DNA from: Syntrophobacterales bacterium Delta_02
Lineage (GTDB): Bacteria; Desulfobacterota; Syntrophorhabdia; Syntrophorhabdales; Syntrophorhabdaceae
Assembly (NCBI GenBank): GCA_001603955.1
Contig: LVAA01000021.1
Span: forward strand, 62,001 to 126,000
Direction: 5' to 3'
Length of the DNA stretch: 64,000 nucleotides
Below, piece by piece: positions 41,738-50,878 of this stretch. The position numbers and the translations under genes were made by a program. The notes below the pieces were generated by a model. The model had not been told where the DNA came from and did no database searches. It was given only the letters and a program-made list of their open reading frames with translations. Within the stretch, counting starts at the first letter, position 1; each line of letters starts with the position of its first letter.

Positions 41738-43231
41738 ATGACGAGAACGATCAAGGAGACACAAACCATGGACGTGACAGGAAAGATCATGAGATACGCG
41801 GGGCTTTTCATTGCCGTCATCATCTTGACAGGTTGTGTGACAGTTGGGCCCGATTATGTCAAGCCCGACATGAAGGCACCGGAGAAATGGAACTCCTCCC
41901 AGTCGACAGAGGTCGGCAAGGCGGACGCCACAAGGGATACCCTGGCGTCCTGGTGGGCCAACCTCGAGGACCCCACGCTGGTGGCGCTCATAGATACCGC
42001 CTTCAAGAACAACAAGGACTTGAAACAAGCGGCGTCCCGGATACGTGAGGCGAGGGCCCAGCGGGGGGTTACGGAGGCGAGGCTGTGGCCGTCCGTCGAT
42101 GCCTCCGGTTCCTATACGCGTAGCCGGACCGAGAACAACTCCGAGACGGGCGCGACGAGAGAACTCTTTGCCGCCGGCCTCGACGCGGGATGGGAGATCG
42201 ACCTTTTCGGCGGTTTAAGAAGGGCCACCGAGGCGTCGCAGGCCTCCTACGAGGCGTCGCAGGAAGATTACCTGTCCGTGTACGTGAGCCTTGCCGCGGA
42301 GGTCGCCCTCAACTACATTGACGTCCGGACCCTCCAGGAGAGGTCGGCCATCACGGCAGAGAACCTGAAGCTCCAGACGGAGACCTGGGAGCTCACGACC
42401 CATCGCCTCAAGGCGGGCCTCGTGACGCAGTTCGACGTTGACCGGGCGAAGACCAACATGGAAGAGACGCGCGCGGCCATCCCGACACTGGCTACCCGCC
42501 TTGCCGCCGCGAAGAACAGGCTCTCCACCCTCATGGGAGAATATCCCGGTTATGTAGACGCGAAGCTTGCCGGGCCTAAAGACCTTCCACTCACCCCCGT
42601 TGAGATCGCCCTCGGGGTCCCCGCGGAGACGCTGCGCCGCCGTCCTGACGTGCGCGGTGCAGAAAGGGAGCTGGCGGCCCAGACGGCGAAAGTGGGTGTC
42701 GCGACGGCCGAGCTCTATCCCAAGCTGAGCCTCATGGGTTCCATAGGCATCGACGCCACCAGCTTTGCAGGCCTTTTCTCGGCCAACAACCGCGGCTTCG
42801 GCATCGGCCCCCGGTTCAGCTGGAACATCTTCAACGCCGGCGCCGTGCGCAGCAACATCGAGATCCAGAGCGCCCGGCAGGAGCAAGCCCTCCTGGAATA
42901 CGAGAAGACAATACTTACGGCCCTCGAGGAGGCGGAGAACGCCATAACCGCCTATGTCAACGAGCAGCAACGGGCCCGGTCACTCACGGATGCCATGACC
43001 TCCGCCACGGATTCCACGAAGCTGGCCCTCGCCCAGTACCAGTCGGGCCTCATCGACTTTCAGGCCGTCCTCGACGCCCAGAGGACATACCTCTCGGTAC
43101 GGGACAACCTGGCAACAAGCAAAGGCACGGTGGTGGCCAACCTCGTAAGGCTCTACAAGGCCCTCGGCGGCGGCTGGACCCCCGACACACCCCAGCCCGA
43201 AGCCGCGCAGACGACGAAGGAAAAGGGGTGA
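41738..43231 (+). CDS. NodT/TolC-type outer-membrane efflux lipoprotein
   Basis: A 497-residue outer-membrane channel lipoprotein. Lipobox ILTGC with C33; VGPDYVKPDMKAPEKW at the mature N-terminus; two OEP repeats with helical-hairpin sequence (LKQAASRIREARAQRGVTEARLWPSV-type and its second copy) and the PDVRGAERELAAQTAKVGVATAELYPKLSL block. It supplies the outer-membrane exit for the MacA-MacB pair. Starts 10 bases after the permease gene with GAGAGGGG. Confidence 0.92.
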   Translation: MTRTIKETQTMDVTGKIMRYAGLFIAVIILTGCVTVGPDYVKPDMKAPEKWNSSQSTEVGKADATRDTLASWWANLEDPTLVALIDTAFKNNKDLKQAASRIREARAQRGVTEARLWPSVDASGSYTRSRTENNSETGATRELFAAGLDAGWEIDLFGGLRRATEASQASYEASQEDYLSVYVSLAAEVALNYIDVRTLQERSAITAENLKLQTETWELTTHRLKAGLVTQFDVDRAKTNMEETRAAIPTLATRLAAAKNRLSTLMGEYPGYVDAKLAGPKDLPLTPVEIALGVPAETLRRRPDVRGAERELAAQTAKVGVATAELYPKLSLMGSIGIDATSFAGLFSANNRGFGIGPRFSWNIFNAGAVRSNIEIQSARQEQALLEYEKTILTALEEAENAITAYVNEQQRARSLTDAMTSATDSTKLALAQYQSGLIDFQAVLDAQRTYLSVRDNLATSKGTVVANLVRLYKALGGGWTPDTPQPEAAQTTKEKG

Positions 43232-43258
43232 CGAGAAAACGAAAGGCGAAAGACGTAT

Positions 43259-43440
43259 CTCTCGCCCGCTTCGCTTGAGTTCGCAGAGATCGCAAAGAGA
43301 GACGGAAAGATATCTCACGCCCGTTCGTCGCTTGCGTTCCTCTCTCAAGCCCGCAGAGGACGCAGAGAGAGGAAAAAAGAGAGAAAAGATTGCTGCCGGA
43401 TTTCGGAGCCTCCCAAAATCCGGCAGCCTTCTCGTCCCAC
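43259..43440 (+). repeat. 110-base dispersed element, copy 2 with insertion
   Basis: Carries the CTCGCCCGCTTCGCTTGAGT start, a duplicated GCAGAG tract, and hairpin GCTGCCGGATTT with AAATCCGGCAGC (near 43394-43428). Compared with copy 1, a G-C pair near the stem base is replaced by T-A. Confidence 0.7.
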
Positions 43441-43617
43441 CGTTCCGGCGGGAGAGAAAGAGTTTAACAACCTCTCCTCCCTCATCCCCCCTGTAGTCAT
43501 AGGTCCTATAGGTCCTATACCCCATGCTGCATGTCCTATACTCCCTGCTCCAACCCCCACGCCACCTCGCCCCCAGACTCCCATCCCCTCCCCATCACTC
43601 CCACCTGAAACCAAGTC

Positions 43618-43735
43618 TCTTCTTCCCTCCCGCGAAGCGGGATGTAAAGCCGGCCGGATTTTGGGAGGCTCCGAAATCCGGCCGAATCTTTTCTCTGTGC
43701 CCTCTGCGGACTCAAGCGAAGCGGGCGAGAGGCCA
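43618..43735 (-). repeat. 110-base dispersed element, copy 3 (inverted)
   Basis: Read on the minus strand it follows copy 1 part by part, with a GGCCGGATTT stem. Copies 2 and 3 are inverted relative to each other and 180 bases apart, so the two could base-pair over a long distance. Confidence 0.7.
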
Positions 43736-44394
43736 GTCTTTTATTCTTTCGTCTGCCCTGCCTTTCTGCATATAATATGCTGTTTCGAGGACGAATCCGG
43801 GTTTTTCCTCATTTTGGTCTCTGATATACAATTTTAAATAAATCCTGTGTTGACTTAAATACATCATCTTAAGTAAAATGTCAGGTATAAGTGTAATGTA
43901 TTTGAAAACATTACATAAAAAGGAGGTAACTCCAGCAGTTTTCTTCTGGGATGCGGTGGTTGTAAGATATTGGGGGCTGATACTGGATCGTTAGTAATTT
44001 CGAGACCTTGGCGTTGTGCTGATGGCACATCCTCATCAAGACAAGGCGTTGCAGGGACGCTGAAAGAGTATCCTCCAGACCCCCACCTCTCGTAAAGATC
44101 GACATAATACCGCCTCATCACAGAGAACAGATCATCATCATCCGGCACCATGGCCGGCTATTTGCAGAAGTTCTACCGGACATCGATGAAGATGATATGC
44201 CCCCCATCCATCGCGAACACCAGCGTCAATGGCGGTAGCCTGCCGCAAAACAGCGTGTAGCAAGGAAAAAACGACTATCCTTACCCCGACCATCACATGT
44301 TTGACGTCAAGGGTCTTACTTGATCAGAGGAGATCTTCTTGATTCCTGAGGCCTGAAACTTGAAACGTGAAACCATCTTTCCCAAGGAGCCCCT

Positions 44395-45741
44395 ATGTCC
44401 CAAACACTCATAAAGAAGATCGCTGACCGGTCAGCCAGGATCGGTGTTATCGGACTTGGGTACGTCGGCCTGCCGCTGGTGATCGAATTCTTCAAGAGCG
44501 GGTTCAGCGTCACCGGATTCGACGTCGACAAAAAGAAAGTGGAAGCGCTTCGCAAGGGCCAGGGATACATCCAGCATGTGGATATCTCCCCTATCATCAG
44601 TGGGCTGCAGGGAAATGGGAAGGCGAAGAAAGCCGCCAAACAGCCCAGCACAAGGAAAGGCTCGTTTGTCCCGACGAACGACTTCTCCCGTCTCAAGGAT
44701 ATGGACTGCATCATCATCTGCGTTCCAACGCCACTCACGAAGTACAGGGAACCGGACCTTTCCTATGTCATGGATACGACACGGACCATCGCCCGTTATC
44801 TGACAAAGGGCCAGCTCATCGTTCTCGAGTCTACGACCTACCCGGGTACCACAGACCAGGATATGCGAACCCTTCTGGAAACCACCGGTCTCAGGGCGGG
44901 CAAGGATTTCTTCCTTGCCTTCTCGCCAGAACGGGAAGACCCCAACAACAAGGACTACCGGACAGGGACCATCCCAAAGGTGGTGGGCGGATACACAAAG
45001 AAGTGCCTGAAGGCGGCGGTGGCCCTTTACGATACGATCGTCATCAAAACGGTCCCCGTCTCCTCGACGCGCGTCGCCGAGGCGACAAAGCTCATCGAGA
45101 ACATCTACCGCAGCGTCAACATAGCCCTCGTCAACGAACTCAAAGTCCTTTTCGACAAGATGGACATAGACATCTGGGAAGCCATAGATGCCGCAAAGAC
45201 AAAACCGTTCGGCTTCCAGGCCTTCTACCCAGGCCCCGGCCTCGGCGGCCACTGCATCCCCATAGACCCCTTCTACCTCACCTGGAAAGCGAGGGAATAT
45301 GGTCTTTCCACACGCTTCATAGAACTCGCCGGCGAGATCAACACGGCAATGCCGGACTATGTTATCTCCAAGGTCATAGCAGCGCTCAACGATGCAGGAA
45401 AACATGTAAAGGGCGCCAGAATTCTCATTCTTGGTCTGTCCTACAAGGCCAATGTTGACGACGACAGAGAATCTCCCACCTACCGCCTGATGGAAGAACT
45501 GGAAGACATGGGAGCAAAGGTTTCGTATAACGATCCTCACATTCCCGAGATCAAGCCTTCGCGGGAGTTCTCTAAGTTTGCGGGTAGAAAATCAAAGAAT
45601 ATAACAACCAACTACGATCTCCTGCTTGTAGCCACGGCCCATAATGAGTACATGGAGATCGACCCAGAGTCTATCGGTGTTCCCATTGTTGACACTAGGA
45701 ATTTGATAAAGAAGAAGAGTACGCTGGTTTACAGGGCGTAG
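44395..45741 (+). CDS. UDP-N-acetylhexosamine 6-dehydrogenase (WbpA/TviB type)
   Basis: A 448-residue NAD-dependent nucleotide-sugar dehydrogenase that oxidises C6 of UDP-GlcNAc or UDP-GalNAc to the uronic acid. Rossmann motif GLGYVG at 20-25; STTYPGTT; the catalytic Cys C287 in GGHCIPIDP; C-terminal VLGLSYKANVDDDRESP-type motif (here ILGLSYKANVDD). WbpA/WbpO/TviB assignment is preferred over UDP-glucose dehydrogenase because of the GLQG..KAT insert and the neighbouring epimerase. First gene of the exopolysaccharide locus, with AAGGAG upstream. Confidence 0.88.
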   Translation: MSQTLIKKIADRSARIGVIGLGYVGLPLVIEFFKSGFSVTGFDVDKKKVEALRKGQGYIQHVDISPIISGLQGNGKAKKAAKQPSTRKGSFVPTNDFSRLKDMDCIIICVPTPLTKYREPDLSYVMDTTRTIARYLTKGQLIVLESTTYPGTTDQDMRTLLETTGLRAGKDFFLAFSPEREDPNNKDYRTGTIPKVVGGYTKKCLKAAVALYDTIVIKTVPVSSTRVAEATKLIENIYRSVNIALVNELKVLFDKMDIDIWEAIDAAKTKPFGFQAFYPGPGLGGHCIPIDPFYLTWKAREYGLSTRFIELAGEINTAMPDYVISKVIAALNDAGKHVKGARILILGLSYKANVDDDRESPTYRLMEELEDMGAKVSYNDPHIPEIKPSREFSKFAGRKSKNITTNYDLLLVATAHNEYMEIDPESIGVPIVDTRNLIKKKSTLVYRA

Positions 45742-45774
45742 GCGAGGAATACCGCCTGGAGTCGAGAGGTTCTT

Positions 45775-46809
45775 ATGACCATCAATTACTATGAATTTGT
45801 TCAGAATGTGTTATCGGATGCGCCAAAGAGACATCTCATCACCGGTGTCGCCGGATTCATAGGTTCACATCTGCTGGAGAAACTCCTGAAGCTCAATCAG
45901 CAAGTAGTCGGGTTGGACAACTTCCTGACTGGCTTCCGGCATAATCTGGCGGAGGTGAGATCTTTGGTATCAGAGAAGCAATGGGGCAACTTCACCTTCG
46001 TGGAAGGCGATATAAGAGATTTGGAAACCTGCAGGAGAGCCTGCAAAGGCGTGGATTATGTTATGCACGAAGCAGCACTGGGTTCGGTACCTCGGTCCAT
46101 CGAAGATCCGGTAGCAACGAATGAGCACAACCTGACGGGATTCTTGAATGTTATCCTTGCCGCAAAAGATGAAGGGGTGAAACGGTTTGTCTACGCAACA
46201 TCAAGCTCAGTATATGGTGACCACCCGGATTTGCCGAAGGTGGAAGACAAGATCGGTTGTCCCCTGTCGCCATATGCCGTGACTAAACAGGCGGACGAAG
46301 CATATGCCGGGGTATTCTCTCGTGTCTATGGTCTTGAATGTATCGGCTTGCGGTATTTTAACGTCTTCGGTCCGAGACAAGATCCAAATGGGCCCTACGC
46401 TGCGGTGATACCAAAATGGTTTGCAGGATTGTCGAAGGGCGAAGACGTTTTTATCAACGGCGATGGAGAGACAAGCAGGGATTTTTGTTTTGTTGAGAAC
46501 GTCGTGCAGGCAAATCTATTATCGGTTTGTACCAATGATAGTGGGGCCGTGAACCAGACTTACAACATAGCATTTGGCGACCGAACAACCCTGAACCAGC
46601 TTTTCGAGCTGATTCGTAACACAGTTGCGCAATACCATCCTGTCGCCCAAGATGTAAAGCCCGTCTACAGAGACTTCCGCGCGGGGGACATTCATCATTC
46701 TCTGGCCGATACGGGGAAAGCCAAGAGGCTCTTGAATTATGATCCACAATATTCCGTGAAAGATGGTATGGAAAAAGCAGGGGTTTGGTATGCCAACGCT
46801 CGTCCTTAA
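45775..46809 (+). CDS. UDP-N-acetylglucosamine 4-epimerase (WbpP type)
   Basis: A 344-residue short-chain dehydrogenase/reductase. NAD motif GVAGFIG at 24-30, [13 protein letters not shown], and the catalytic YAVTK Tyr-Lys pair. The extended N-terminus and the overall sequence fit WbpP/TviC, which interconvert UDP-GlcNAc(A) and UDP-GalNAc(A). With the dehydrogenase, 33 bases upstream, it would supply UDP-GalNAcA for the polymer. Confidence 0.88.
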   Translation: MTINYYEFVQNVLSDAPKRHLITGVAGFIGSHLLEKLLKLNQQVVGLDNFLTGFRHNLAEVRSLVSEKQWGNFTFVEGDIRDLETCRRACKGVDYVMHEAALGSVPRSIEDPVATNEHNLTGFLNVILAAKDEGVKRFVYATSSSVYGDHPDLPKVEDKIGCPLSPYAVTKQADEAYAGVFSRVYGLECIGLRYFNVFGPRQDPNGPYAAVIPKWFAGLSKGEDVFINGDGETSRDFCFVENVVQANLLSVCTNDSGAVNQTYNIAFGDRTTLNQLFELIRNTVAQYHPVAQDVKPVYRDFRAGDIHHSLADTGKAKRLLNYDPQYSVKDGMEKAGVWYANARP

Positions 46810-46891
46810 CTAAGATTTTGCCCCCCTCTTTGTTGGACATTCTGTTGGGAACCCCACGAACGCGACTAAACCCCCGGATTAAGAGTATTAG

Positions 46892-48484
46892 TTGATACAG
46901 CACGCATATCCAAGAACGAATCCGTTGCCTAAGAAGAAAGCCCGGGTTGCATTGATGTGCTTTGGCATCTGCTGGATTGTGTTTGCCTCCTTAACAACAC
47001 CAGGCCTTGCCCAAGAGGCATTCAAGAGACATCTGATAGTGTATGGTAACTCCACCCTTTTGGAACAATACCCGAATGAAATAGCAAGAGATTACAGTCT
47101 CATAATCACTGAATGGTGGAAAGCGAAATCGGTTCAAAATCTGAAGAGATTGAACCGAAACATGAAAGTTGTCTTCTACAGGGACCTAAATGGGGTACTG
47201 GAATCTTATGATGATTGGCAGAAGCTCAACCAGAATCAAGATTGGTTTGTCAGAGATAAGACTACCAATAAGCGTCTTGTGCATAAAATCTTCGGCTGGT
47301 ACTTGATGGATATAACAAGTCGCGCTTTCCGTGAACATCTCAGGCAATACATCGTGAAAAAACTCAGTGCAAACCCGGTGTTCGACGGGGTATTTCTTGA
47401 TGATGTACTTAAAGAGATCAAGCCGCTGAGTTTTGTGGTTGAAGGGGGAAAGACCTCCGCGGTACTGGACGCCAATTATATCCAGAGATACCGGGACTCA
47501 GTGGTTTTGTTCTTGAAAACAATCAAGTCATCTCTCCGCAACAAACTGGTTATCATCAATACTAACGATTCTTCGGAATTCGTCAAATACTCCGACGGTA
47601 TAATGCTGGAAGGATTCGTCCACGGTTCATGGCAGGGTAGCGAGCATTACGAGAGTACCGTTGATTGGCTAACTAGCATGCGAAGACTGAAGTCTCTTGT
47701 AGCAACAAACAAACTAATCCTTGTTCACTCTGGGTCACGAGGTGCAGGCAGTTCATTACGAGACCAATTTATGTTTTGCTTTGCCAGCTTTCTATTGGTG
47801 TGCAATCAGAACACGTACTTCTATTTCGAAGGACCTTCCAGAAAGAAGCAATTGCCAGAGTATAAGGAATACGTGGCACAATATGGAAGTGCAAGAGATC
47901 AATCTGTTATTGATCTTGATCATGTTACGTTACCCCTAGAGTCTTTGGCGAATCTTTCCCAGTGGTCGAAACAAGGGAATGGTAAGATTGCAGAAATCGC
48001 TTCAGAGACAAAGAGAACCATCAAATTTGTCAGCGATGAACCTAGCGGGTGTTATCTATCAAAATGCTTGGACGTCCAGAATCTCTTTGGTATCAGAATT
48101 ACAGTTCAGGCTAAAGGATTAAATATCGTGTCCGGCGATACCGACTGGAAAAGGTTTGTTCTTCTTGGAAGGTTCCTTAACGAAAGAAAGGAGGTTATTA
48201 GGTCCGGTGCCGATTTGGTTTTTGATAGCGGTACTTACGATTGGAGGACTTACAGCGTTGACTTTGAGTTGCCACATCGTAGCGGATATTATTGTGTCAC
48301 AACTCTAGGTTTCTCCCCCTCCGCTCGAGGAATTGCATGGCTCCGTAATTTCAGGATAGACGGTATCAACCCCAAGAATCTGGGTTTCAAGAGAGAATTC
48401 AAGAATGCTACTGTACGTATAAATGTGTCTAGTCAACCTGATTCTTGGTTGCACCCGAAGGCAGCTTCCATTGTTATGAGATGA
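46892..48484 (+). CDS. Putative exported glycoside hydrolase (GHL15-like)
   Basis: A protein of up to 530 residues with a signal peptide-like segment (VALMCFGICWIVFASLTTPGLA) after a basic N-terminus. The body resembles the hypothetical glycoside hydrolase family GHL15: LIVYGNST, DYSLIITEWW, NMKVVFYRDLNG, VFDGVFLDDV and GIMLEGFVHGSW. The D-D in FLDD and the E in MLEGF are candidate catalytic acids. A C-terminal beta-sandwich domain (about 380-520) may bind sugar. Start is unclear: TTG 46892 gives the frame shown; ATG 46955 is an alternative. Likely trims or turns over the polymer. Confidence 0.7.
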   Translation: MIQHAYPRTNPLPKKKARVALMCFGICWIVFASLTTPGLAQEAFKRHLIVYGNSTLLEQYPNEIARDYSLIITEWWKAKSVQNLKRLNRNMKVVFYRDLNGVLESYDDWQKLNQNQDWFVRDKTTNKRLVHKIFGWYLMDITSRAFREHLRQYIVKKLSANPVFDGVFLDDVLKEIKPLSFVVEGGKTSAVLDANYIQRYRDSVVLFLKTIKSSLRNKLVIINTNDSSEFVKYSDGIMLEGFVHGSWQGSEHYESTVDWLTSMRRLKSLVATNKLILVHSGSRGAGSSLRDQFMFCFASFLLVCNQNTYFYFEGPSRKKQLPEYKEYVAQYGSARDQSVIDLDHVTLPLESLANLSQWSKQGNGKIAEIASETKRTIKFVSDEPSGCYLSKCLDVQNLFGIRITVQAKGLNIVSGDTDWKRFVLLGRFLNERKEVIRSGADLVFDSGTYDWRTYSVDFELPHRSGYYCVTTLGFSPSARGIAWLRNFRIDGINPKNLGFKREFKNATVRINVSSQPDSWLHPKAASIVMR

Positions 48485-48551
48485 AAGTGACGGGTAGCTT
48501 TTCCCTGAATTCTCAGAAGCCAGTAGACATCAAGAACCAACGCATGCACCT

Positions 48552-50039
48552 ATGAGCAGTCTGTCAAAGAAAGTTTTTTCCGACAATTTAGTGGTGATGA
48601 CCGGTGAGGTCATTCTTCGAGTCTTCTATTTTGCTTTCTTCATTGTTTATGTAAGGCTCCTCAGTCCGTTTGAACTATCAGTACTGCCCATCTTTGCCAT
48701 GATTGCTGCTGTAGTAGCTACTGTTTCCAATCTTGGCCTTCCTGTTTCGGTTGTGCGGGAAGTCCCAAGACTCATCGATGACGACAGAGAGATAGCACTG
48801 TCTTTGATCCAGTCAAGCACTGCTTTGTCGGTACTTGTAGCTCTGTTCTTTTCTATTCTCGCCTATGTGCTTGCTCCAATCATAGCCGGTGTTGTCCTCA
48901 AGAGTTGGGAATCCGCCTACATTATCCAATGGATGTCGGTCGGTTTCTTTTTGTACGCGGTGGACGTTGCACTGTCGTACAACATGAGGGCCTTGTCTCA
49001 ATTCCACGGCCTGACCGTCAAGAATACTGTCTTGGGAATCTCAGAAAGACTGCTGGGTATTGCTTTCTACCTGATATGGGGCATCAAAGGTCTAGTAATG
49101 GGATTCAATGTAAGTCTGATTCTGGGCGTTTCGTTATCCCTGTACTTCTTGAGAGGAGTGCTGTTCAAGAGGGTTAAGAAGCATTCTAGGACAAACCTTG
49201 TGAAGTTCTCGTTTCCATACTACATAGAAGGATTCTTGACTTTTCTCCAAGGTCAAGCTGATCAGGTGATAGTTGCTACATTCTTCAGCCCGCTGGTCTT
49301 GGCGAAGTACTATGTTGCAAAGCGTTTGTCTGATAGCGTAGAGCTTTTCAAAGAATCGCTTGATCAGACTCTGACGCCGGCCCTATCTAAACTGAGCAAC
49401 TTAGGAAAGAGCGGCATGGAGGACGGATTGAGAAAAGCAGTGACAATTATTTCGTTTTTTGCTGTTCCTTTATGCCTGCTGGCTTCGAGCTGCAGCTATG
49501 CCTTTCTCTTTCTTGCAGGTAAAGGCAGCTATCTTGACGCAACAGGTATTGCAGTTCTCCTCTGCGTATCGGCCGTTTTTCTCTTTTTCATCGTACCGGT
49601 AACAAGATGCATCTTTGTCCTAGCCAAACCGGTTGAAAAGCTTAAACTGACCGCAGTGCAGAGTATCTGCTTTGTCGGATTTCTTATTCTCTTCGTATCA
49701 GCTCTGGACATAGTAGGAGCTGCCCTTGGAAGGCTGGCGTATGTATCGCTGAGCCTAGTCTATGCATTATTCGTTCTCAAGAGAATCATCAGGGTGAGAC
49801 TGGACCTGGGAACAATAGGAAAATCAATTCTTGCTTCTTTGGCCATGGCGCTGTTTGTTGCGTCGGCTCAACTGGTATATTTCAGTATTTACCTTGTTCC
49901 TGTTTATATTCTGGGAGGCTGCATCCTATGGATATTTACTAGCTTGGTTCTTTTGAAGAAGAGTGAAATTCAGACCATTGTCTCTGTACTGCCAAAGAGC
50001 AAGACGATTCTTGGTTTTGTCAGTAGATTTGGGAACTAG
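48552..50039 (+). CDS. wzx: Polysaccharide flippase, Wzx/MATE-like
   Basis: A 495-residue membrane protein with about 12-14 hydrophobic segments spread evenly, and the KVFSDNLVVMTGEVILRVFYFAFFIVYVRLLSP-type start of Wzx/PST transporters. It should move lipid-linked repeat units to the periplasmic face. Low sequence conservation is normal for Wzx. It overlaps nothing and is followed by the deacetylase gene. Confidence 0.85.
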   Translation: MSSLSKKVFSDNLVVMTGEVILRVFYFAFFIVYVRLLSPFELSVLPIFAMIAAVVATVSNLGLPVSVVREVPRLIDDDREIALSLIQSSTALSVLVALFFSILAYVLAPIIAGVVLKSWESAYIIQWMSVGFFLYAVDVALSYNMRALSQFHGLTVKNTVLGISERLLGIAFYLIWGIKGLVMGFNVSLILGVSLSLYFLRGVLFKRVKKHSRTNLVKFSFPYYIEGFLTFLQGQADQVIVATFFSPLVLAKYYVAKRLSDSVELFKESLDQTLTPALSKLSNLGKSGMEDGLRKAVTIISFFAVPLCLLASSCSYAFLFLAGKGSYLDATGIAVLLCVSAVFLFFIVPVTRCIFVLAKPVEKLKLTAVQSICFVGFLILFVSALDIVGAALGRLAYVSLSLVYALFVLKRIIRVRLDLGTIGKSILASLAMALFVASAQLVYFSIYLVPVYILGGCILWIFTSLVLLKKSEIQTIVSVLPKSKTILGFVSRFGN

Positions 50040-50040
50040 C

Positions 50041-50838
50041 GTGAAGATTGCCATTCGAGATGACGATGTATCCTTCGTAACCAAACCGGAAGAATTGGAG
50101 GATGCATATGGCGAGGTGTGGAAAGCGGTTCCAATCTCGCTTGCGATTATCCCATTTGTCAAAGGTTCTCAGGAGAAGGCCTTTCTTCCGGTCGGAGATA
50201 ACCAAGCGCTGTTGGTCTATCTGCAGGATAAGTTGGCAAGAGGTCAATTGGATATCATGTTGCATGGTTACAGTCATGAAGACTATTCCGATGGGTATGA
50301 ATTCGAAAGCGGTGGTGATTTGTCCCGCAAGGTCAAGGTGGGAAGAGAGTATCTGGAAACGCTGTTTGGTAAACCTGTTAGAGTGTTTGTTCCTCCGCAC
50401 AATGCGCTTTCAAAGACGGGGATTGAGGCTGTTGAGGCAATGGAAATGGATATTCTTGGATCAATACCACTAAAACCGACCAAAAGGGGTCTAAGCTTGA
50501 CCACGTTGAGCTACATCTTCAGGAAGAAGATCTACTCACTGCGAAATCAGAGGATTGGCAGGCTGTCGTATGTCTATCCTTACATGATGAAGTTTCCCAA
50601 GCACAACGAGTTGGGATGCTTCCCTTTAGTTCCCTCTATCTTGTTCAATGACCTCAAGATAGCTTTTGATGTCGTATCGAAGCGTTATGATCGGTTTTGT
50701 CTCAACACGCATTACCGAGAGTTGAATTCGAAGAAAAGCCTTAAGGAAGTACTGGGTCAATTTGTCAGTTACGTCAGCGAAGATGCCAATAACAGCTTCT
50801 GTCCGGCTACCGAGTTGTTTGACTCTGAGTTCTGCTAG
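50041..50838 (+). CDS. Polysaccharide deacetylase-like protein (NodB/DUF2334)
   Basis: About 265 residues from GTG 50041. It has the metal-binding IRDDDV motif at 4-9, the HGYSHEDY His motif and a later RVFVPPHNALSKTGIEA catalytic block, as in DUF2334/NodB-type de-N-acetylases. No signal peptide, so it acts on a cytoplasmic or membrane-face substrate. An in-frame start at 49963 would overlap the flippase gene. Probably removes acetyl groups from a HexNAc in the repeat unit. Confidence 0.72.
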   Translation: MKIAIRDDDVSFVTKPEELEDAYGEVWKAVPISLAIIPFVKGSQEKAFLPVGDNQALLVYLQDKLARGQLDIMLHGYSHEDYSDGYEFESGGDLSRKVKVGREYLETLFGKPVRVFVPPHNALSKTGIEAVEAMEMDILGSIPLKPTKRGLSLTTLSYIFRKKIYSLRNQRIGRLSYVYPYMMKFPKHNELGCFPLVPSILFNDLKIAFDVVSKRYDRFCLNTHYRELNSKKSLKEVLGQFVSYVSEDANNSFCPATELFDSEFC

Positions 50839-50878
50839 GAACAGCTGGCGATAGAATCACAGACTCTGACGGTCGAAG

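Larger units (their letters stand above)
43232..44394. other. Long repeat-rich spacer between export and EPS loci
   Basis: No convincing gene in 1.16 kb. It contains two copies of the 110-base dispersed element in opposite orientation (43259-43440 plus, 43618-43735 minus), a short TCCTATAGG block (43498-43545), then an AT-richer stretch (43760-44310) in which short open frames on both strands look like degraded coding sequence but match nothing I recognise, and a GAAACTTGAAACGTGAAAC motif at 44356-44373. Confidence 0.7.

Noticed and set aside
43864-44151. 95-residue minus-strand gene
   Set aside because: No ribosome site, no domain, and competing frames on both strands; more like decayed sequence.
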